Shown one piece after another: positions 9,667 to 18,965 of a stretch of 64,000 nt of DNA. Both the position numbers and the translations under genes were made by a program. Positions within the stretch are counted from its first letter, which is position 1. Each line of letters starts with the position of its first letter. The stretch lies in assembly GCA_032164295.1 (NCBI GenBank), contig JAJHTX010000002.1:3906001-3970000 (forward strand), written 5' to 3'. This stretch comes from Inonotus obliquus. Its lineage: Eukaryota > Basidiomycota > Agaricomycetes > Hymenochaetales > Hymenochaetaceae. The notes below the pieces were generated by a model that saw nothing but the letters and a program-made list of their open reading frames with translations, was not told the DNA's origin and searched no databases.

Positions 9667-10896
9667 ATGTCACAACCAGCGTCACCCATTCCACAATTTG
9701 CGGCGCTTGCGCCACCATCCAGACCCCCCACTCCCCAACCACAGTTGCCACCACCACGACCACCAACACCACCTCCGCCTGGTGGATTCACCCCTGATCA
9801 ATGGAATGCGATCTTGACCGTCATTCAAGCAAGCTCGCAGGTGGTGGCGATGGGAGTAGCACAAGTGATGCCACAACCTCAGGCTCCACACCAACTGGCT
9901 ACATCCACCAAGTCGACTCTTGCCAAGCCTATAGAATTTTCAGGGCTGGTAAGCGAATACGAGGATTTCCGTCATTCCTGTGCGGTCTACATGCAGGGGG
10001 AGCGAAGTAAATTCTCCAATGATGAGAGCAAGATCTTCTTCATCTTGTCATATATGAAAGGTGGAGAGGCGGCTACCTGGGCAAGGAGCTTCATGGCACA
10101 ACAAACGACCCCGGCTGGATTAATAGCAATAGGGGAGACCTTTGTGCAGTTCCTAGCGTTACTCGATGCTACCTTCAAAGACCAGAACAAATCGAAGAAG
10201 GCCTGGGAGCTACTACAAGCCTGTCGTCAGAAGAAAGATGAAGTAGCTCGAAACTTCTTCTCTCGCTTTGAAATGCTCCGCACCGATGCTGGTCTAGCTG
10301 GGAATGCACATGACACCGTAGTAATCCATCTCCTGCAACGAGGTGTCCTTCCAGAAGTATACCGAACTGCAGCTCGCATGTTTCCCACTACGTATGAAGA
10401 CTGGAAAAATGCAATCTCCCAAGCTGACGATACGGAACGCCAAATACGCTACAATATGGCAGAACGAAGCGATGTACCTAGAACTCTCCCCCGTCGTCCG
10501 CAACCCCAGCAACGCGCATACCCTGCACCACCTGCTTCTCAGTATCGTCCTCCCCCTGGTCCACCTCCACAAGCAGCAGATAAGAGAGATGCTACAGGTG
10601 TCACGTATGGAGGTAGAGGCCAACCAATGGAGATCACCATGGACAGGGCCAATCGCAACAACGAGTGCTATTTCTGTCACCAACCAGGACACATAGCCAG
10701 GTTCTGTCCAAAACGGTCAGTAAAGATACGAGAGATCTTCCAGAAAATGGAGCCTACAGAGTTCCAGGAGTGGGCAGTGGAGTGCGACCGCATGCGTCAG
10801 GCCAAAGACATAGCTGAAGAAGAACTGGAGACTGGATTAGAAGAATTGGCCGAAGAACAAGCCGAAGAACAGGATTTTACTACCCCTCAGGCATGA
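9667..10896 (+). CDS. Gag polyprotein of the non-autonomous Ty3-like element
   Basis: This 409-residue capsid/nucleocapsid protein would form the virus-like particle. The N-terminus is Pro-rich (residues 1-45). The capsid region at about 85-270 includes FILSYMKGGEAATWA. A KRDATGVTYGGRGQPM block is followed by one CCHC knuckle, CYFCHQPGHIARFC, near residues 336-349, and the acidic C-terminus is Glu-rich. The nearby chromovirus Gag has matching blocks (FVLSYMKEGTASTWA, KKDATGITFGGQGEPM, CFQCGKQGHISANC), so the two are clearly homologous. The TGA stop overlaps the next ORF in an ATGA. Confidence 0.88.
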   Translation: MSQPASPIPQFAALAPPSRPPTPQPQLPPPRPPTPPPPGGFTPDQWNAILTVIQASSQVVAMGVAQVMPQPQAPHQLATSTKSTLAKPIEFSGLVSEYEDFRHSCAVYMQGERSKFSNDESKIFFILSYMKGGEAATWARSFMAQQTTPAGLIAIGETFVQFLALLDATFKDQNKSKKAWELLQACRQKKDEVARNFFSRFEMLRTDAGLAGNAHDTVVIHLLQRGVLPEVYRTAARMFPTTYEDWKNAISQADDTERQIRYNMAERSDVPRTLPRRPQPQQRAYPAPPASQYRPPPGPPPQAADKRDATGVTYGGRGQPMEITMDRANRNNECYFCHQPGHIARFCPKRSVKIREIFQKMEPTEFQEWAVECDRMRQAKDIAEEELETGLEELAEEQAEEQDFTTPQA

Positions 10897-11288
10897 ATGT
10901 GGTGTGCGCTGGGGATGAAGAATATTTCGAATCTGGCACCTTTTCTATGGACTCTTTTGAATGCGATGACCCAGTAGTCGATCCATGTAACTCATACGAA
11001 AAACTCCCACAAAACTCACAAAAAATCGCAAAATTAAAATTAGAAAAACATCCTCTTGTAGAATACTCCTATGATTTCTCTTTTGATCTTTCTTTTAATA
11101 AAAATATTTATAAAGAAAAACCACACTCGGACGCAAATGTTTCTCTTGATTATATTTCTTCAACTCCTTCTCTTTTTTCTCGCTTCTCGGTGCCAGAGGA
11201 GAACAAAAAATCCACATACAAAACTCGTCCTAGAAGGAATCTCCGAGACCTTCCGATCCCTCACACCGCAGCTGTCAGAAGAAATTGA
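10893..11288 (+). CDS. Unknown second ORF of the Ty3-like element, 131 aa
   Basis: Starts with an ATG that overlaps the gag stop (ATGA, -1 frame), so it could be made by termination-reinitiation or by a -1 frameshift. The product is acidic at the N-terminus and Ser/Phe-rich in the middle. Its basic C-terminus contains TRPRRNLRDLP. No protease motif (D-T/S-G) is present, although this is where a protease would be expected. Base composition turns AT-rich compared with gag. Function unknown. Confidence 0.5.
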   Translation: MNVVCAGDEEYFESGTFSMDSFECDDPVVDPCNSYEKLPQNSQKIAKLKLEKHPLVEYSYDFSFDLSFNKNIYKEKPHSDANVSLDYISSTPSLFSRFSVPEENKKSTYKTRPRRNLRDLPIPHTAAVRRN

Positions 11289-11352
11289 CTTATTTGGCAT
11301 GCAGATCCAGAGACGCTACAACCCGATAAATTCCCACGAACACCTGACATCC

Positions 11353-11384
11353 CGCTTTGTGCAAAACGCGATTTGCACAAAGCG
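11353..11384. repeat. Perfect 13-bp hairpin shared with the chromovirus LTR
   Basis: The arms CGCTTTGTGCAAA and TTTGCACAAAGCG flank the loop ACGCGA. A CACGTGAC follows a few bases downstream. Both chromovirus LTRs (12730-12759 and 20170-20199) carry the same arms, 12 bp long, with loop TCGCAT, and CACATGAC follows. Two otherwise different elements therefore share one structured motif. Confidence 0.8.
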
Positions 11385-11406
11385 TTAACGACACGTGACC
11401 AGGAGA

Positions 11407-12216
11407 ATGGAAAGACAATTCGATCGAACGTATTACACACGCACACGCTATTGTCCATGGGGCTCAACATTACCAGGACAAATCAATACACCAATATGCA
11501 GGTTCTGTGAATGGGCACATGAGGAAGCATGGATACTGCAGACATGGATACTCGAGGACGCAGTAAATCATATGCTTCGAAGTGACCCGTATTCAATTCG
11601 AACCAACCACCATTGGTCGACGGTTGCAGAGACAACTCAACCATTGTTCACACCTACACTAAATGCATACTTGCACGAAGTTACGGTTTGGACAGGAAGG
11701 GGGTTACACTACATTGCAAATGCAGGTGTAATTGCATGGACAAGAAGATCAATACATTCCCAGCTATGCCGATGAGTGGCAATACAACTCGACTGGCCAA
11801 TACATGCGGAAGCTACCAGAGAACATCAAGCACTACGCAATAATCTATTTGGCAACATAGTGGCACGATGGAAATCGGAACAGAATCAACTACCGGGGAT
11901 GATAGCATTGGAAATCTCTCAACCGAGGGAACGGATCAACGGGGCGATCTTAACCTTCGTCATGGAAGGGATCAGTGGCGATCAGGTGCAAGGAACGGAG
12001 ATACGGATACCCGACGGATATCGCCGAGCGACGATTTGGAGGACTGGGTTACCTGCTATGGTACAGGTAGAACCATATAGGCCCGCCGCTCCGGTGATTG
12101 ATAATCGAGCTAATCCTGTTGAGGAAGGAAGCCCGAGTCAACCGAGACAGCTGACCAACCCAGCAGCACCTGCAGAAGATGAAGACATGGCAGACTGTTC
12201 AAGTTGCTGTGCATGA
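11407..12216 (+). pseudogene. Third ORF of the Ty3-like element, broken by one in-frame TGA
   Basis: A 269-codon frame from ATG at 11407 with a single TGA at 11773-11775. Apart from that stop the frame is open to 12216. The N-terminal part has ICRFC, followed by W-rich helical sequence (HEEAWILQTWILED). The region around the stop aligns by eye with the 1157-1918 product (AYLHEVTV...LHYI...GV against AYEREIRV...HFV...GI). The end is acidic and finishes in DCSSCCA. I do not recognise the family. The stop could be a recent mutation, a readthrough codon or a sequencing error. An intron is unlikely because the frame continues directly. Confidence 0.5.
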
Positions 12217-12435
12217 CATCATAAGGAACATTCGAGAAGGACTGACGTGGCAGTGCGGAAGGCACGGAGCTCCGCACAGCCACAGGATTGGCCGGTGATG
12301 GCGTGATTGCTGTGCACTAACCAGGTATGAAGTCATATCGAAGGATCTGGAAGATTGCAGGAGGAGATCGGAAGTGCATCGCCACCCGATTGGAGATTGC
12401 GGGGTATCGGACAAGATAGGGGCTGTGCTCGGAAG
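12217..12435 (+). other. 3' tail of the Ty3-like element before the chromovirus insertion
   Basis: No ORF. Contains a short inverted repeat (TGCGGAAGGCACGGAGCTCCGCA) and the purine tract AAGATAGGGG near 12404-12412, which could be a polypurine tract, followed by TGTGCTCGG. The last five bases, GGAAG (12431-12435), are one copy of the chromovirus target duplication. Confidence 0.4.
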
Positions 12436-12959
12436 TGTTACGCTCTGCGCTGTCAGAGACGTCGATCCGCAGATCAGAGACATCGACGGCTGCAAAAGAA
12501 CGAGCTACTACTTAATCACAAAAGACACGAGGTCTGCGACGTAGGTGATAGTACTAGATTAGCACGTCTATATAATATACAAAGGGGATACGACTTACCT
12601 GCGACGTAGGTGATAGTACTAGAACAAGAGAGTGGGGAAGCGATCACTCTCAGGTCCAGCCTTATATACACAGACGTCGCGGGAAAGCGTTACTTAAACT
12701 GTACAGTATAAACAAGGGTAAACAGAGACGCTTTGTGCAAATCGCATTTTGCACAAAGCATAGAAGTCACATGACGAGAAAAGAAAGGATAATAAAATAG
12801 GAAAGAAGAGAAAGGGGAATGGCGGGATAAAGTTGTTATACATTGTAATTAGCTAGGCCGTTAATTATTAGGTAAGGAATGTGGATGAAAGGAAAGTAAA
12901 TATGCGTCGATGAATAGGAAAAATGGCCGTATAAGGAAAATGGAAAAGACGTCGTAACA
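12436..12959 (-). repeat. Chromovirus 3' LTR (524 bp)
   Basis: Begins TGTTACG and ends CGTAACA, perfect 7-bp terminal inverted repeats with canonical TG...CA. It differs from the other copy (19876-20399) at three positions that I could find. All are C/T differences, and at least two lie in a CpG/TpG context. The GGAAG target copy lies immediately to the left. Confidence 0.95.
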
Positions 12960-12971
12960 TCACCCCCCCCT
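12960..12971 (-). promoter_or_regulatory. Polypurine tract of the chromovirus
   Basis: On the minus strand AAGGGGGGG runs into the pol stop TGA, directly against the LTR start TGTTACG. A G-run adjacent to the 3' LTR is where plus-strand DNA synthesis starts in LTR elements. Here it doubles as the last codons of pol. Confidence 0.75.
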
Positions 12972-15877
12972 TAAGGTTGGGCGACCCGACCAACCGTTGG
13001 TTCGATCCGGCTCTGTGTAACGAAAGATTGGTTTAAACGTCGAGAGACCTAAACGTGCGACGAAAGCCCGAGGAGCACCTGGATGTAGCTTGTAGAAGTC
13101 GTTGATGGCCTCATTAGAATTTGGGACAAGGTTATCGCGGGGTTCCCAGGTAGTTTCGTCGTAGCCTTTCCACCGGACGAGGAATTGTAACTTTCCTCGA
13201 TGTTCGCGCGAGTCTAGGATTTCTTCGACTTCGTACTCCTCTTCACCGTCGACAAGTTCTGGCGGGGGTGGAGGTGGTTTCTTTTGTCCTTCAAACGACG
13301 GGTCGACGTACGGTTTGAGGAGTACCTCGTTAAAGACGGGGTGTACCTTCTTCCATGTCTTCGGCAGCTTAAGTTTGTACGCAGCTGCGCCGACCTTTTC
13401 TACGACGTCGAAGGGACCGTACCATTTGTCCGCGAACTTTCGAGTGGGCCTGACCGTTGTAACGTTTCGTCCGTCCAGCATAACCTTATCTCCGACCTGA
13501 TATTCAACGACGTCGGTTGCCTGTCGATCATGTGCTTTTTTCATTGCGTCATTTGCCTTCTCAAGGTTTTCTTTTGCTTGAGTGTGTGCCTCCTTGAGTT
13601 CTTTGGCAAATTCCTCAGTTGACAGGTTACTCGACGTCGTATGGATCGTTCCTGGGTTAAGGGGATTAAGGCCCGTATTGACGAAGAAAGGGGACATCTT
13701 TGTCGACGAGTGTTCCCGGTTGTTGTACGTGAACTCCGCAAGCGATAGCCATTCAGACCAATCTGACTGTCGATGGTTGACGTACATCCTCAGGTACAGT
13801 TCGAGTTCTTGATTAACTCGCTCTGTCTGTCCGTCAGTCTGAGGATGATAGGCCGTTGACGGATTTCCTTCGATATGAAGAAGCTTGTAAAGCTCTTTCA
13901 TGAAGTCGGCGTCGAATTGGGGACCTCGATCGTGGACGATCTTCTTGGAGAGTCCGTGTAGTCGGAAGACGTGGTCCCTGTAGAGTCTCGCTGTCCCTTG
14001 AGCCGTTATCTTCGTCGTCGTCGGGATTGCGTGTATTTGTTTCGAAAATTTGTCGACGATGACGCAGATAGCATTATAACCGTTTGATTCGGGGAGTTCA
14101 CCGATAAAGTCGACTGAAATCGTTTGCCATGGACCTTCAGGGACGTCGTGCAGATGTAAAGTACGTCGCTTCGGTTGTCTGGACGGTTTAGTTCTCTGGC
14201 AAACGTCGCAACCCTTGACGTACTTGACAACGTCTTGGATTAGACCGGGCCACCAGTATTTCTGACCGATGGACCTCCAAGTCTTGGTCTGACCCGGATG
14301 TCCTGCTAGAGGCGAGTCGTGATACTCCTTTAAGACGTCTTCGATCAGTTCAATCGGTACGATGAGTCGACCGTCCATCCTAGGATCCAGTCCTTCACTT
14401 GCGTCCTTGATCTTTTGTTCCAACCTTGTCCTCGTCGTTTCCACGACAGCCCTAGCCTTAAACCATTCGTCCTTCAACAGCATCAGCCCCTGGTTGTCCT
14501 CCTTTCCTTCGTCGTAGTCATACCGACGAGAGAGAGCATCTGCCTTTGTCATAGTAGTACCCGGTTTGTGAACGAACGTAAGGTCGAATTCTGATAAGAA
14601 CAGCGACCAACGAGCTTGTCGACGATTCAGATCTTGTGGCTTCCTGAAGTACGTCAGGTTTGCATGATCCGTCCAGAGCTCGACGGGGTGCTTAGCGCCT
14701 AGGAGATACTGTCTCCATTCCGTCAATGCTTGGACGACTGCAAGGAGCTCTTTGTCGTAGATCTGATAATTTCGTTCGGCCGGCGACAACGTTTGGGACC
14801 TGTAGGCAATTACCCTCCACACGTCATCCTGTTTCTGGAGTAAAACACCTCCAGTCGCAAAGTCCGACGCGTCAGTTTCTACTCGGAACGGGTCGTCATC
14901 GTTTGGGATCGCTAGGACGGGAGCGCTGGTCAACCTTTGTTTGATTTCCTCAAAGGCTGCCTGTTCCTGTGGAGTCCATTCCCATGCGACGTCTCCGGTT
15001 AGACGAGTAAGCGGCTTGATGACAGCACTGTAACCTTTGACGAATTGTCGAAGCCAATTGCCGAGCCCCAGAAACTGTTGTAACTGTTTCTTGTTCTTTG
15101 GGACTGGCCATTCAGCGACGGCGTCGATCTTCGCAGGATCCATACGTACTTCGCCATTACCGAGGATGTAGCCAAGGAATTTAACCGTTGACACTTCGAA
15201 CTCGCACTTCGTCGATTTCAGATACAGTTTGTGCTCCCTCAGCACGCTTAGTACCTGTTTAACCAACCGTCGGTGCTCTTCGACATTTTCCGAAAAGATG
15301 AGGATGTCGTCGAGGTATATGACGATCTTGCCTTGTCCGATCAGGTCTCTGAAGATGTTATTGACGAACGTCTGAAAGGTTGCCGGCGCGTTGCATAAGC
15401 CAAAGAACATAATGGTGGGCTCGAAAAGCCCTTCGTTTGTCCTGAACGCCGCCTTCCATTCGTCGCCCTCCCTGATACGGATGTTGTAGTATCCCCATCT
15501 AACGTCGAGTTTCGAAATAACCTTAGCCGTTTTAACCTTGTCGACGAGTTCTCCGATGAGCGGTAACGGATACTTGTTTTTAATCGTCTCTTCGTTGAGT
15601 TTCCTGTAGTCTTGGATGGCTCTTAACGAACCATCTGCCTTCTTTATGAAGAAGAAAGGAGACGCCATGGGGGACGACGATTCACGTATACGTCCTGACT
15701 TGAGATTTTCATCGATGAAGGCGCGCAATTCTTCGCGTTCCTTCACGTTTAACGGATAGACCTTACAATCGGACGGCTTAAAGTCCGGTTTCAAGTCGAT
15801 GACGTGGTCCCATACCCTATGCTCGGGTAGCCGCTCGAAGTTCTCTTCGCTGAAGACGTTGTAGTATTCCTTCAGAT
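12960..15877 (-). CDS. Chromovirus Pol, RT-RNase H-integrase-chromodomain part
   Basis: The larger piece of pol, cut at its N-terminus by the 1.32-kb repeat. From the start of native sequence (YLKEYYNVFSEENF): reverse transcriptase with LDVRWGYYNIRI, FGLCNAPATFQ and catalytic YLDDILIF; RNase H with RVETDASDFATGGVL and WTDHANL; integrase with a GHPGQTKTW...CDVCQ zinc finger and a D-D-E core (SVDFIGELP, VHDRGPQFDADF, PQTDGQTERVNQELE); and a C-terminal chromodomain (YEVEEILDSRE, FLVRWKGYDETTWEP). Chromodomains guide integration to particular chromatin. The frame is intact to the stop at 12960. The 36 codons upstream of 15877 in the present frame come from the inserted repeat. Confidence 0.93.
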
Positions 15878-15883
15878 ACGGTA

Positions 15884-17201
15884 AATGTGCGAGATCGCGT
15901 CCGGTACCGGAGGTACCGAGACGAGGGGTGTATGGTTTTAAGTGGGGGAGGGCTAATATGTGCCGGTACTTAACCAGTACGGTCACGGTACTTGTTGTCT
16001 ATGAAAAGGGGGAGTGAATGGATGGGCCAGAAGCGAAGAGTATGTGATTCTGGTATGAAAAGGACAGTTTAGAACGTGGGAAAAACTTCGGTACAGGTCG
16101 GTATGAGAGAGAACGTAGCAAAACAAGAGTCTAATACCGTGGGAAAAACCTCGGTACAGGTCGGTACAGAAAGAAAGGGGTCGGTATGTGGAGGTATGTT
16201 GTCAAACAAGAAGATCAGTACAGAAACTAAAGGATGACGTTCAGAATACAAAGGATAACTAAAGGTCGGTACCGTGGGAAAAATGTCGGTACAGGTCGGT
16301 ACTGCAAGGAAACAGCTAGCACGGGGTGGTATAGCAAGAAACAGACTGGGGGAGGCTGGTGGCTGAGAGTGTCGACTGGACTGGGAAGGAAACCTGAGCC
16401 CTCACACAGGAGGCTAACTCTGAAGGTTTTCTTAAGATGGAACTGGGATGGGACTGGGACGGAAATCGAGACGAGACTGAGACGGAACTGAGAAGGGGGT
16501 GAGGAAACCCGAGCCCTCACGCTAGAGGCTAGCTCCTAAGATTACCTGGAGAGCTACTACGTACAGGAGGAGATATTTATACTACTGTACCGTAGTTAGC
16601 TCATAAGTCCAAAAGGGGAAAGTAAAAAGGAAGATCAAAACAAAGAAAAGTCTGAAGAAAAATATAACAAGGAAAGTGAATATTGCAGCGCCATCAGGGG
16701 GACAACAAGAAAGGGTTAGGGAGGACAAGATACCAATGAAAACGTAGCATATAGTATCCCTGGATGAAAAGTCCTCAGGATAAGAGAACTGCACCCCTGC
16801 TGATTGATACCGACACGTTCCTGGTGGTACCGGACCTGAAAACCTTAACGGATACTGACCCTGAGCTTTCCCAAAGAACCAGCATACATAGTCCAACCAT
16901 CAGGAATGAATACCAGAGAGGGAGACATCTGATCCATGTCATGAGAGCATGTCGAATAGTCAATTTGTCTCGGTACCGGGTTTCTCGGCACTCGGTACTC
17001 TCGGTATTCTCGGTACCGGGTTTCTTGGTGCTCGGTACCGGTACTCTCGGCGTTCGGTACTTCGAGAAATGGGACCGACGGTTTCTCTGGGTGTGCTGGT
17101 GGATACTGGAAGGTGTAGATGGGACTGTACCGCAGCATGGGGTAAGCATAGAATAGGATACCGGGCTTGATACCGAGCTCAGCTGCACGTAGTTCTCTTC
17201 A
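15884..17201. repeat. 1.32-kb non-coding repeat, copy A, inserted in pol
   Basis: Near-identical to 20987-22303. ACGGTA flanks it on both sides (15878-15883, 17202-17207). Removing the insert and one ACGGTA rejoins the protease and RT reading frames without a shift, which confirms the ends. Inside are three copies of a GTGGGAAAAA...GGTCGGTAC unit (about 16077, 16139 and 16270), a TATA-like TTTATACTAC near 16573, and a dense array of CTCGGTAC-type words at 16968-17065. There is no ORF beyond chance. It could be a solo LTR of an unseen family or a small non-autonomous element. The class is undecided because the ends lack obvious inverted repeats. Confidence 0.85.
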
Positions 17202-17207
17202 ACGGTA

Positions 17208-17919
17208 GCTCTGACGATGGCCTGCGCTGAGGAATGACGTAGCGAGCTTTAGGAGTGTCGTATCGTTTACACGATGTCGGGCATTCGTTGAAGTCAATTT
17301 GTCCCCGTTTCCAGTCAACCGACGGGTTGTGTCGGCTTAACCATGAGTAGCCTAGGAACAGATTTGATGTCGAAATCGTAAGGACGGGTAGACGTATCCT
17401 TTCCTCATGATTCTCAATCCGGAGGTTCAGTTCGACATATCGCGTCACCTTGCCTCCTTCGTTCGGTGTTCCATCGGCATTCATGACATTCGTCGCGTCT
17501 GGAAGTTTCATCGTTGGAATTTGGTACCGTTCAACGAAGCCAGCGTCGATATATGAGTCTGTGCAACCCGAGTCTATCAACGCATGGGCATCTAACACTC
17601 TCCCATCACTCAGGATCATGTCGACGTAGAGATCCAGCTCATACCGAACCTTCGCCGGAGTTTCCTCATTTATTTTTCTGACGACTGGGCCTTTGACGAG
17701 TTCGTCGAGGAGGAGCTCAAAGTCATCATTGTCGGATTCGTTTTCTTCAGACAGTTCAGTTTCGATTTGATTTTTTAATTCGTCGATTTTATCTGCAGAC
17801 GTCGCATCTATTAATTGTACATTCGACGAATTATAATTTATTGGGGATCGAAACGAAGAGTCCGAAAAACCTAAGCCAGTGACACCGACGTCATCTACTG
17901 GCTGACCGAAAAATCCTCG
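17208..17919 (-). CDS. Chromovirus Pol, N-terminal linker and protease
   Basis: The first part of pol, separated from RT by the inserted repeat. It is open in the -1 frame relative to gag from about 17919, just inside the gag end, so translation probably needs a -1 shift near the GATTTTTCGG that precedes the gag stop. An acidic linker of about 90 residues leads to an aspartic protease with the active-site triplet in ALIDSGCTDSYID and a hydrophobic LFLGYSWLSRHNP partner motif. At 17208 the frame meets the ACGGTA duplication and runs into the repeat. Confidence 0.8.
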
Positions 17920-18965
17920 TCGTCGGGGTTACTTTCTTCAACGACTTCTTCCTCTTGCATACGACGCGCCGCTGATGCCCGTGCTGCTTCCACGTCAGCG
18001 TCCGCGAATAACACTTCACGTAGCAGTTCCTTCGCCTGCTCGGAGAGTTCGGCGACGACCGCACGAACTTGTTGTTTGGTCGTCGGCGTCGGACAATTCG
18101 CAGAAATGTGACCTTGTTTGCCACACTGGAAACACCTTCCTTCACGACGAAGCCATCGAAGGATATCTTGCATCGGTTCGCCTTGGCCCCCGAAGGTGAT
18201 TCCCGTTGCATCCTTTTTGTCGCCGCGCGACAGATCGAACAGGGCCGACTGTTGTGGTGCCGGCGGGTGGACTTGTCGACGCGGTAGTGGTTGCGTCGGT
18301 GCCTTCTGGCTACGCAGTTGACGAACTTCGCGCTCGTTCGCGTCAAACGTGATGGCGTACCCCTTCATCGTGTCATAATCCGTCGGCTTCGTCGGGAGAC
18401 GAATGATCGCCGTCGCTACTTCTTCACGAAGAGCCTTCTTCAGTTGCAGAAGCACAACATTGACGTCCGTCGTTTTGACTCCTGCTTGACTCATCGCGAT
18501 CTCAAAATTGGCGAGGAAAACACTGGCATCGGCGTTTCCTTGGCGCATCTCCGTCCATCGAGTGTACGCTCGATCCTTCTCGCCAGGGTCCTTAAAGGAC
18601 TGGTCGATCTTTTCAAGAAATTTCTTAAAGGTGTCGACGATCGTTATCGCACCTTGGTCATTGGTTATCCCATCGTAGTAGTTTTGAGCCCACGTCGACG
18701 CTGTGCCTTCCTTCATGTACGACAGCACGAAGGAGATCTTCTTCTTGTCGTCGACGAAGATCGATCCAGTATCGTCGGCGCTAATGTACGCCAAACATTC
18801 TTGACGGAATCGGAGGTAGTCTTTGCCTCCAGCGAAAGGCGTCGGCGGTGCGATCCCAAGATCTTTCATCGTCGACGGTTTAGGCGCTTGTCTCTGTTGT
18901 GTAGACATCGCCGCCGCAACTAGAGCGGCGAAGTCCTGGATTTGTTGAGCGGTAAGGGATGACAT
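17895..18965 (-). CDS. Chromovirus Gag
   Basis: The first ATG in frame is at 18965, giving 356 residues. The frame stays open upstream to about 19306. The capsid region includes FVLSYMKEGTASTWA. A DKKDATGITFGGQGEPM block precedes one CCHC knuckle, CFQCGKQGHISANC. The acidic C-terminus ends NPDDEDFSVSQ. It forms the particle that packages the element RNA. It is homologous to the Gag at 9667-10896, which supports cross-packaging between the two elements as a hypothesis. Confidence 0.9.
   Translation of the reverse strand: MSSLTAQQIQDFAALVAAAMSTQQRQAPKPSTMKDLGIAPPTPFAGGKDYLRFRQECLAYISADDTGSIFVDDKKKISFVLSYMKEGTASTWAQNYYDGITNDQGAITIVDTFKKFLEKIDQSFKDPGEKDRAYTRWTEMRQGNADASVFLANFEIAMSQAGVKTTDVNVVLLQLKKALREEVATAIIRLPTKPTDYDTMKGYAITFDANEREVRQLRSQKAPTQPLPRRQVHPPAPQQSALFDLSRGDKKDATGITFGGQGEPMQDILRWLRREGRCFQCGKQGHISANCPTPTTKQQVRAVVAELSEQAKELLREVLFADADVEAARASAARRMQEEEVVEESNPDDEDFSVSQ

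Larger units (their letters stand above)
8453..12435 (+). mobile_element. Non-autonomous Ty3-like LTR element with Gag and two unknown ORFs
   Basis: Read left to right: LTR-like promoter and self-priming site (8628-8801), a leader of about 870 bp, gag (9667-10896), a small ORF (10893-11288), a perfect hairpin (11353-11384), a broken ORF (11407-12216) and a purine-rich tract near 12404-12412. There is no protease, reverse transcriptase, RNase H or integrase, so it must borrow enzymes. The chromovirus interrupts it at 12435, and its sequence resumes at 20405. The LTR at the left has no recognisable partner on the right, so the exact ends are unknown. Confidence 0.6.

Noticed and set aside
18291..18923. 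A 210-codon plus-strand ORF
   Set aside because: It is the reverse-strand shadow of the chromovirus gag capsid region.
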